Source: Schistocerca nitens
Lineage: Eukaryota > Arthropoda > Insecta > Orthoptera > Acrididae
Assembly: GCF_023898315.1 (NCBI RefSeq)
Contig: NC_064617.1
Coordinates: 616,953,000-617,016,999, forward strand
Reading direction: 5' to 3'
Length of the DNA: 64,000 nt
How positions within the stretch are numbered: the stretch's first letter is position 1; each line of letters begins with the position of its first letter. The notes under the pieces are model-generated. The model ran no database searches. It worked only from the letters and a program-made list of their open reading frames with translations, and was not told the DNA's origin. Both the position numbers and the translations under genes were made by a program. Below, piece after piece: positions 57,180 through 64,000 of this stretch.

Positions 57180-58240
57180 TTGCTGCCATCTGAACTTGTA
57201 TTTTGCAGTTAACATTAATTACTGCAGTTAACACTGATATAAGTTTACACTGTCATAAGCTGCCTCTAAATCTGAAAATACTGTAAACCTCAATTTGTCT
57301 GTCTTTAGTCCTACATAACTCTAGAACCAAAACTAATTTTCCTGTGATCATCTTCTACCAGTATTTTCATACCTTTATCAATAAGTGATGTCAGTATTTT
57401 GCAACTTATTAAAGTGATTGTTCAGTTATATTCACACCTGTTATCATCTGCAGTCTTTGGAACTGAGATTATTATATTCTTTTTGAAGTCTGAGGGTATT
57501 CCACCTGTGTTGGATGTCTTGCAGATAAAGTGGGATAATTTTTTCATGGTTTGCTCTCCAAAGGATCAGACTGATTCTTAAGGAATATTGTCTATGCCAG
57601 ATACCTCTTTGTGACATACATATTTCAGTGTTCTATCAAATCTTTATGCAGTATCACAATTTCTGTCTCAACTCCATCTGTTTCCCTTCCCTTTCTGTAA
57701 TATTATCTTCCAAGTTAATTTCTTCTGTACAGTCATTCTGTATATTCACTCCACCTCTTAACCTTCCATTCTTTGCTTAGAACAAAATTGACATAGGAGC
57801 TCTGATATTCATACATATGATTCTTTTTCCTGCAAAAGCTCTTTAGTTTTCCTTTAGGTGTGATATATCTTTTTTTCCATGGTCATGCATCCTTCTACAA
57901 GTTTTCATTTCTCCTGCAGCCATTCCTGCCTTGCCATTTTCCCATTTCTATCAGTCTCATTTTCCAGATGTATGTAATCCATTTTGCCTGCATCGTTTCA
58001 TGCTGTTTTATATTTTCTTCTTTCATTGCTTAAGTTAAATATTTCGTTTGTTATCAAGGAATTCTACTGGATCTGAGCTTATTGTTAATTTGTCCTTTGC
58101 TGCATCAATATTTCATCTCTAAATGCTACCCATTCCCTTTCTATTGTAGTCTTTGCCCTTGGTTCAGTCAATTGTTGCATAATACTCTCTTTGCAAGTTC
58201 CTACAACCTCTGGTTGTTTCATTTATTCAGGTAAAAAAAA
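57180..58240 (-). mobile_element. RTE-type retrotransposon (copy D), internal fragment, facing copy C
   Basis: The minus strand carries the linker (58000-58240) and RT start: text equivalent to SDFKKNIIISV (57470-57490), then FSDLEAAYDSVN near 57235-57280. It ends before the FADD block. The orientation is opposite to copy C, whose 3' end lies about 200 bp to the left, so the two RTE copies converge. Decayed. Confidence 0.65.
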
Positions 58241-58549
58241 CATTTGATTCATCTGAAATATTCATGTTTCTTGTAACAACGTGATAAAATGTGGAAGGCC
58301 ATTGTTCAAAGTTAATTTCACAGAAATGATTAATAGCACTATTATATCTCTGACTGCCATGTACCTTTTGGCTCACAGTGATGAACAGAATCTATTGTTT
58401 TAACAAATGTAGTGTACACATTGATAAAAACGTCATTACAGGTAAATTTTCGAGTCCCAAAAATTAAATAAACATGTTTATCGAAACATGGAAGTATCAC
58501 TCTTCACACAAGTTTATAAACAGACTGTAACAATTTCACTCACTACAAG
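58241..58549. other. Presumed intron, nothing recognised
   Basis: No domain or repeat apart from the left target duplication of the SINE at 58550. Confidence 0.45.
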
Positions 58550-58562
58550 ATTTATTTACAGA

Positions 58563-58797
58563 GTTGGGTTGATTTCGGGGGAAGAGACCAAACTGCGAGG
58601 TCATCGGTCTCATCAGATTAGGCAAGGATGGGCAAGCAAGTCGGCCGTGCCCTTTCAAAGGAACCATCCCGGCATTTGCCTGAAGTGATTTAGGGAAATC
58701 ACGGCAAACCTAAATCAGGATGGCCGGACGCGGGATTGAACCGTCGTCCTCCCGAATGCAAGTCCAGTGTGCTAACCACTGCGCCACCTCATTCGGT
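58563..58797 (-). mobile_element. tRNA-derived SINE with perfect 13-bp TSD
   Basis: The minus strand opens with GAGGTGGCGCAGTGGTTAG, a tRNA-like 5' end with A box TGGCGCAGTGG (58776-58786), and B box GGTTCAATCCC (58732-58742), the internal RNA polymerase III promoter. A tRNA-unrelated body of about 160 bp follows (CCGTGATTTCCCTAAATCAC, GATGACCTCGCAGTTTGG). ATTTATTTACAGA is repeated exactly at 58550-58562 and 58798-58810. The element is 235 bp. Clean boxes and an exact TSD suggest a fairly recent insertion. There is no poly-A tail, so mobilisation probably depended on a LINE 3'-end match. Confidence 0.9.
58732..58786 (-). promoter_or_regulatory. SINE internal Pol III promoter (A and B boxes)
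   Basis: A box TGGCGCAGTGG at 58776-58786 and B box GGTTCAATCCC at 58732-58742, about 33 bp apart as in tRNA genes. Confidence 0.85.
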
Positions 58798-58827
58798 ATT
58801 TATTTACAGACTGATTGTGTTTATGTA

Positions 58828-58846
58828 AATGTATTTTTTCTTTAAT
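58828..58846 (+). repeat. 19-bp TSD of the PLE fold-back, left
   Basis: AATGTATTTTTTCTTTAAT, repeated exactly at 59571-59589. Part of the match could be coincidental with the PLE end, which has a similar TTTTTAATATATTTTT end. Confidence 0.7.
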
Positions 58847-58974
58847 GATATGAATAAAATAGAAAGAAACATTCCACATGGGAAAAATATATTAAAAACA
58901 AAGATTCCATGACTTACCAAACGGGAAAGAGCTGGTAGATAGATACAATAAAAAACACACAAACACACACACAA

Positions 58975-59014
58975 AATTTCAAGCTTTCGCAACCAACAGT
59001 TGCTTTGTCAGGAA
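58975..59014 (-). ncRNA. Hammerhead-like motif, fold-back left arm
   Basis: On the minus strand: CTGACAA (59011 down to 59005), A, GCAAC-TGTTG-GTTGC, GAAA, GCTT, GAA. One core base (G8 to A) departs from consensus; U7 to C is at a tolerant position. Stem II is intact. Confidence 0.6.
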
Positions 59015-59083
59015 AGAGGGAAGTCATTCCAATCTCGGGAGCGGAAAGACTTACCCTAGGGGGAAAAAAGGACAGGTATACAA

Positions 59084-59086
<3 letters not shown>

Positions 59087-59142
<56 letters not shown>
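59087..59142 (+). repeat. (CA)28 microsatellite
   Basis: Expansion of the short CA run present in the pseudo-LTR. Confidence 0.92.
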
Positions 59143-59145
<3 letters not shown>

Positions 59146-59449
59146 CCATCCACACATATACAGACACAAGCAGACATATTTAAAGGCAAAGAGTTTGTAC
59201 ACATCACACAACCACCTAACCTTTGTACACGTCAGATCTCTGCCCAAACTATTTGCCTTTAAATATGTCTGCTTGTGTCTGTATATGTGTGGATGGATAT
59301 GTGTGTGTGTATGTGTGTGTGTGTGTGTGCAAGTGTATACCTGTCCTTTTTTCCCCCTAAGGTAAGTCTTTCCGCTCCCGTGATTGGAATGACTCCTTAC
59401 CCTCTCCCTTGAAACCCACATCCTTTCGTCTTTCCCTCTCCTTCCCTCT

Positions 59450-59488
59450 TTCCTGATGAAGCAACCGTTGGTTGCGAAAGCATGAAAT
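59450..59488 (+). ncRNA. Hammerhead-like motif, fold-back right arm, cleavage site altered
   Basis: CTGATGA (59453-59459), A, GCAAC-CGTTG-GTTGC, GAAA (59476-59479), then GCAT instead of GCTT, then GAA. The core is perfect but the T expected to pair with the A after GAA is changed to A, which should abolish or impair cleavage. Confidence 0.65.
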
Positions 59489-59589
59489 TTTATGTGTGTG
59501 TTTGTGTGTTTTTTATTGTGTCTATCTACCAGCGCTTTCCCGTTTGATAAGTCATGGAATCTTTGTTTTTAATGTATTTTTTCTTTAAT

Positions 59590-60188
59590 TTATTGGTCTC
59601 TAGGCTTAACCTAGACAGTGGGCCATGGCATCTCTTATTCTAGTATACATGTAAGGTGCTTCTGGAGGCACATAATATGTGATATTACATAATGACTTAA
59701 CATAATAATCCATAAAACAATTATTATATACAAGTGATACAGTTTGAATGATTGTTTTGATGTGTTCATCGTTTGATTTGGGTAGTTAAAACTTTGTTTA
59801 TGTCCTTTTTGGCTCTCATTAGAAAGATGTTTTATTGACATATGCTCTGAGTTGACCAATGTGGTTTAGAAGTTATAGTCACTGGCTGAGGACAATCAGT
59901 TTGCTGGTTCCATTTCCACCTTTTGTAATTATTTATCACTCAACAATGTTATTTCTAGAAGGATTCAGAACTTCATTTTTTTGTGGAATGTGGGAATTTA
60001 TACCGGAATGTATAAATTATAGCACTGTCAGCTGAGGGAAGCAATTCAGTTCTGTATGTACTTTTGTGTGTGCTTAATAAATGTGCTTTCAGTGTGAAGT
60101 GTTGGATCTTATTGACTACACTGGTATCATAGCTGATCATTCTGAATTCTATCTGGTATATTTTGGTGAAGTTGCCATATATTTCTAA
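59590..60188. other. Presumed intron, nothing recognised
   Basis: AT-rich. No domain or repeat recognised before the Harbinger-like left end. Confidence 0.45.
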
Positions 60189-60465
60189 AGCTATGTTTAC
60201 ACTGAGGTATTTGTCGTGGAGATTTGTGCCCGGCACATGTAGCCGATGGGGTGTGGCATAAGTTGCAAGTTTCTGTGTCATGTGCCTGCAGCATCGTCGC
60301 CAGAATTCCGAGAATGTTCTGGCACATGTATCCACTCGCTGATCAAAAACATGGCACAAATCCCAGATACATTTTCAACTACGCATGCGCAGTTCACAGG
60401 CAGGCTCATTGCATTGCATCTGGGGTACAAGTAATCAGTTGTGTGTACAAGGAGGTTAGGTTTTT

Positions 60466-60846
60466 GTAGTATTCTGTATCAGTCCTTAAATATCAATCTG
60501 CAAAGAAGGAGTGGACTAAATATAATACTCTGAAAGTTATTGAAGAATTTCGTGAAAGGTGTTTGTTGTGGGATCTCACATCCCCCAATTACAAAAACAG
60601 GAATGCCAAACGAGATGCAGTTCATGAGCTTGTGTGTTTATTCGAAGTTTCCGATAAGAAGCTGGACAGTAAATTACACAACCTGAGGTCACAATTGATC
60701 AGGGAATTAAATAAATATGTTTCTTTGAAGACATCAGGTACTGGAAGAGAGGAGATTTACTCATCACAATGATATGCCTTCGAATCATTGCTCTTCCTAA
60801 ATGATATAAACAAAACAAGAATGCGTTTATCCACATTTGAGGTAAG
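60466..60846 (+). pseudogene. Harbinger MADF-domain DNA-binding protein, disrupted
   Basis: KKEWTKYNTLKVIEEFRERC begins a MADF (Myb/SANT-like) domain, followed by LLWDLTSPNYKNRNAKRDAV and LRSQLIRELNKYV, the standard spacing. SSQ-stop-YAFESLLFLNDINKTR follows in the same frame: the stop TGA (60770-60772) replaces the Trp of the usual SxWxxxxxLxFL block. No in-frame ATG precedes the domain (TAG just upstream), so the start is lost or on another exon. A GTAAGT right after STFE (about 60841) may be a splice donor. It would bind transposon ends together with the transposase. Confidence 0.68.
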
Positions 60847-60959
60847 TTATATCGTATTTATTTTACATTATTTTTATTAAAAATATTTATTTACATATCA
60901 GTCAGGAATGTAATCATGTTGTTTACACCTGTGCATGCAAAAAGAAAGCATTTTCTATG

Positions 60960-61515
60960 GATTTGATATTCATCACTGAATTAAGCAAACAAATACTGCC
61001 ACTCCACTTCTCCTTTGTCGGTGACAGAATATGCAGCAAACTCATCCCTCACTTGCTTTGTGTCTTCGGCAACATTTGTACCCGTTCTTGGTAGCGATGT
61101 GAGTGGTGGGTGGTCTCTCCATCTCCCAGGCTCTATGGTCCCTCGTTCTATATTTTCATAATTGAAACTGCCTGGTGGCGAATAAATTATGTGAGCTTCT
61201 CAATTTCATCTTAAGAAATTGTGGAGATAAATGCAGCACAAAGTTACAATACTTGCTCTCTGCGGATTGAGGTGAATCAGTTTTCGTAGAACACAAAAGA
61301 CTCATGATAATATGCCAAATGCATTTTCTACATGTCAACAGGGACTACTGAGCCTGTAATTATATATTCATTCTATGCTGACTTTGTTATGACTTCCTGG
61401 GAAGGGCTTCATGACATGTTGTTGTAATGCAAAGGGATCATCAGCAACAATTACGTAGGGTGTAGACACTGTTCTTCCAGACAGATAATCCTAGTACATG
61501 CAGTGCAGATGCACT
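60960..61515 (-). pseudogene. Harbinger transposase (DDE_Tnp_4-like), C-terminal half
   Basis: The minus strand gives GYLSGRTVSTPYVIVADDPF (second catalytic Asp region), ALQQHVMKPFPGS, YNYRLSSPC, VENAFGILS (catalytic Glu), FCVLRKLIHLNPQRASIVTL and CCIYLHNFLR, then a C-terminal tail ending near GEVEWQ (about 61000). At least four in-frame stops are present. The N-terminal half with the first Asp is missing at the RTE junction. Confidence 0.75.
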
Positions 61516-61520
61516 TGATA

Positions 61521-63117
61521 TTTAACAGAAATTACGATTGATGAGCAAAGAGGGGAAAGTTGAAAGATGGAAGAAGTATATAAAGGGTGTACACAATGGA
61601 GCTGAAGGCAATATTATAGAAATGGAAGAGGATGTAGACGAAGAGGAGATGGGAGACATGATACTGCAGGCAGAACTTGACAATGCACTGAAAAGCCTAA
61701 GTTGAAACAGTGGTCCAGGAGTAGACAACATTCTGTTAGACCTACTGATAGCCTTGGTGAGCCAGTCATGACAAAATTCAACCATCTGGTGTGCAAGATA
61801 TATGAGACGGGCAAAATACCCTCAGACTTAAAGAAGAATGTAGTAATTCCAATTCCAGGTGTGAATAATATTGAACTATGAGTTTAATAAGTTGTGGTTA
61901 CAATATACTAACATGTATTCCTTAGAGAAGAATGGAAAAACTGCTAGAAGGTGACCTTAGGGAAGACCAATTTGGAATTTGGAGAAATGTGGGTACATGG
62001 AAGACAATACTGACCCTATGAATTACCTTAAAAGATAGGTTAAGGAAAGGGAAACCTACGTTTATATCATTTTTAGACTCAGAGAAAGCTTTTGACAATG
62101 TTGATTGGCATACTCTCTTTTAAATTCTGAAGATAGCAGGAGTAAAATACATGCACAGAAACCAGTCAGTAGTTATACGAGTGGAATGGTATGAAAAGGA
62201 AGCAGTGATTGGGAAGGGAGTGAGACAGGATTGTAGCCTATCCCAGATATTATTCAATCTGTTCAAGAAACAAGCAGTACAGGAAACCAATGAAAAACTT
62301 GGAGAAGGCATTAACATTCAGGGAGAAGAAATAAAAGCTTTGGGGTTTGCTGATGATATTGTAATTCTGTCAGAGATGGCAAAGAACTCAGAAGAGCAGC
62401 GGAATGGAATGGACAGTGCCTTGAAAGGCGAGCATAAGGAGAACATCAACAAAAGCAAAACAAGGGTAACGTAATGCAGTCCAATTAAATCAGCTGATGC
62501 TTAGAGAATTAGATTAGGAAATGTGACACTTAAAGTGGAAAAGGCATTTTGCTCTTTGGACAGTAAAATAACTGATGACGGCCAAAATACAGAGGATATA
62601 AAATGTGGACCAGCAATGGCGAGAAATGCGTTTCTGAAGAAAACAAATTTGTTAATGTTGAATATAGACTTAAGTGTTGGGAAGTTTTCCCTAGAAGTAT
62701 TATTATGGAGTGTAGGAATGCATGGAAATGAAACATGGACAATAAAAAGTTTAGACAAGAAGGGAATAGAAGCTTCTGAACTGTGGTGCTACAGAAGAAT
62801 GCTGAAGATTAAATGGGCAGATCATATAAATAATGGCGAGGTGCTGAAGAAAGTAGGGAAGAAAAGAAGTTTGTGCCACAACCTTACTAGAAGAAGGGAT
62901 TGGTTGACCTGACATGTTCTGAGACATCAAGGGGTAGCCAGTTTAGTATTGGTGGGATGTGTGGGATGTAAAAGTCATAAAGGAAGACCAAGAGATAAAT
63001 GCGGTAAGCAGATTCAAAAGGTTGTAGGTTGCAGTTGTTATTCAGATATAAAGAGGATTATACTGGATAGAATAGCATGGAGAGCTGCATCAAACGAATC
63101 TTTGGACTGAAGAGCTG
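61521..63117 (+). mobile_element. RTE-type retrotransposon (copy E), 5'-truncated
   Basis: RT start (KVERWKKYIKGVHNGAEGNI; LDNALKSLS-stop-NSGPGVDNILL; PSDLKKNVVIPIPG), mid RT (PTFISFLDSEKAFDNVDWHT; GKGVRQDCSLSQILFNLFKK), catalytic GFADDIVILSEMA (62340-62380), then the C-terminal part (KKTNLLMLNIDLSVGKFSLE, RNLWHNL-like) and 3' UTR ending GGACTGAAGAGCTGGTAACAG. The FADD motif is intact, but stops are frequent. 5' truncation at 61521 is normal for target-primed insertion and joins Harbinger sequence directly. Confidence 0.82.
62151..62474 (+). pseudogene. RTE reverse transcriptase palm fragment (copy E)
   Basis: Open for 107 codons, containing WYEKEAVIGKGVRQDCSLSQ (usually GxRQGCxLSPxLF) and ALGFADDIVILSEMAKNSEE. 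The catalytic Asp pair is present. RQDC (Gly to Asp) and SQIL (Pro to Gln) are substitutions at conserved sites. Part of the element at 61521. Confidence 0.8.
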
Positions 63118-64000
63118 GTAACAGATGAGTCTCTCAGAGAAGCGTGTAAGTATGTTTCCGAAATTCTTTAATGATTTGTAGACAGGCAGTAAGGCAAACG
63201 GTGGCAAAGAAGAGGAAGAAGGAGGAGGATATATTATTGACAAACTCATTAATAGTTACAGAGATACTGAGATAGATGGTATGTATGGATTCAGCAGGGA
63301 AGGACTTTGTATGTTGGTACACAACATATAAATTTAACCAACCACATTATATGGGTTGGTGATTTGAAAGGACACCTGGTTTACTGAATCTAATATTCTT
63401 AAAAACTGTGAGCTCTGACATTTATCAAAAAAATTAGAAATGTTTGCAGAAATATTTGATAATTCTCATGTACATGGGAAATATGGTGGATGAATAAAAA
63501 TCCATGCATTGGAAAAAACTGAAACATCATTCAATCAGTATTAGCTGACCAACATGGTGTCAGTGGCACTGTTATTACTGATATTCACGATAATGAAAAT
63601 GAATGATATTATGACCTCGGTGAAACGGTACAGTGACAAAGACTGATCACAGAACTGGCTGCCACAGGAAATACAGCTGACATGAATGAAATTATATCAA
63701 ACTTTTCAAGAGTTTAGAGCAATATGCCTTATCATATAATAATATTATTATTAATAGAGTCAGTATTTCAAGAACTTCACAAACACAGGTTTGTTATAAT
63801 ACAAGAATCTGATGACTTAATACAGGCCTACCTTAGAGACATGAAGCAATATTCATGGGATAATAAAGATTTCAAATATACTTAATGATCATTCACACAC
63901 ATTCCAAATTTTCTTGGACCTAACCTGTAAAAACAAATACAGAGAAAGTAGTTGCACAGGTAATTAATCAATTGCTGCAGACGGTTGAAATCACCTTCAA
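63118..64000. other. Presumed intron or right flank, nothing recognised
   Basis: AT-rich, no convincing domain. The sequence right of the RTE tail does not continue the Harbinger transposase in a way I can recognise. Confidence 0.4.

Larger units (their letters stand above)
58847..59570. mobile_element. PLE family 2 pseudo-LTR fold-back (no coding region)
   Basis: Left part (to 59190) and right part (from 59252) are inverted copies of the pseudo-LTR seen at 24403-24706, separated by a 61-bp centre. The left arm lacks about 50 bp (the AAGGAGAGGGAAAGACG-type block) present on the right, and carries an expanded (CA)n. There is no RT or GIY-YIG, so this is a solo inverted pair, mobilised or truncated. 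The 19-bp flanking repeats fit PLE insertion. Confidence 0.82.
60189..61520 (+). mobile_element. PIF/Harbinger-type DNA transposon, right end missing
   Basis: Two genes point towards each other: a MADF-domain gene (+) and a Harbinger transposase (-). This pairing of a DNA-binding protein with a DDE transposase is characteristic of PIF/Harbinger elements. The left end probably lies near TAA/AGCTATGTTTACACTG (60187-60204). On the right the transposase is cut at about 61520, where RTE copy E begins, so the N-terminal part and right terminus are gone. Confidence 0.68.

Noticed and set aside
58732-58797. tRNA gene
   Set aside because: A and B boxes are present, but there is no full cloverleaf and the unit continues into a SINE body with a TSD, so it is a SINE head.
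59005-59421. Open frames with long His-Thr or Cys-Val repeats
   Set aside because: They are translations of the (CA)28 microsatellite inside the PLE fold-back.
63540-63720. Possible LINE endonuclease text (ADQHGVSGTVITD)
   Set aside because: Too short and not matching the SDHxxL active-site pattern well enough to call.

Overview
The window is eukaryotic, AT-rich and almost entirely built of transposable elements. It appears to be a stretch of a large insect genome; an orthopteran (grasshopper/locust type) is my best inference from the mix of RTE elements, Penelope-like elements (PLEs) with hammerhead-type motifs, mariners, a tRNA-derived SINE and a Gypsy element with env. I could not confirm the species. 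Nothing bacterial (operons, Shine-Dalgarno sites, CRISPR) is present.

The only host gene I can support is a membrane (receptor-type) guanylate cyclase on the minus strand. Two exons are visible: a 92-nt internal exon at 49695-49786 and the terminal coding exon at 2446-2580. They join in frame to give the C-terminal end of the cyclase catalytic domain plus a short tail. The intron between them is about 47.1 kb and holds most of the window. Sequence from 49787 to the right edge is presumably the next upstream intron; I found no further exon there.

Layout from left to right. 1-2445: 3' flank/UTR of the cyclase gene, with one copy of an unclassified repeat. 2975-6520: transposase remnant, an isolated hammerhead-like motif and a broken RTE element (-). 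7927-10960: decayed non-LTR element (-) with a (TAA)n tail. 11340-12830: second copy of the unclassified repeat, then an RTE 3' fragment. 13728-18997: mariner interrupted by a very young Penelope-like element with an intact reverse transcriptase/GIY-YIG ORF and 1.5-kb inverted arms. 20826-21764: a second mariner. 22000-23370: decayed LINE. 24150-26014: a second PLE family (palindromic pseudo-LTRs, three hammerhead motifs, GIY-YIG remnant), abutting a LINE at 26015-28830. 29276-30575: mariner (-). 30648-41961: a complete but inactivated 11.3-kb env-bearing Gypsy retroelement (-) with 1.25-1.3-kb LTRs and a 4-bp TSD, itself carrying a long-TIR DNA transposon and a 5'-truncated LINE. 44520-48800: Tc1 fragment, a nearly full-length APE-type LINE, and a transposase fragment. 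54190-58240: two RTE elements pointing at each other. 58563-59589: a SINE with a perfect 13-bp TSD and a PLE fold-back with a 19-bp TSD. 60189-61520: a Harbinger-type element (MADF gene plus convergent transposase) cut off by a fifth RTE copy at 61521-63117.

The most interesting signal is a set of six hammerhead-ribozyme-like cores from two PLE families, plus a seventh at 4104 in an unassigned repeat. They share one architecture: CTGAnnA, one unpaired base, a perfect stem II ending directly on GAAA, then a very short self-complementary stem III before a candidate cleavage triplet. They sit in the terminal repeats of GIY-YIG retroelements, including one that is apparently intact and recently inserted.
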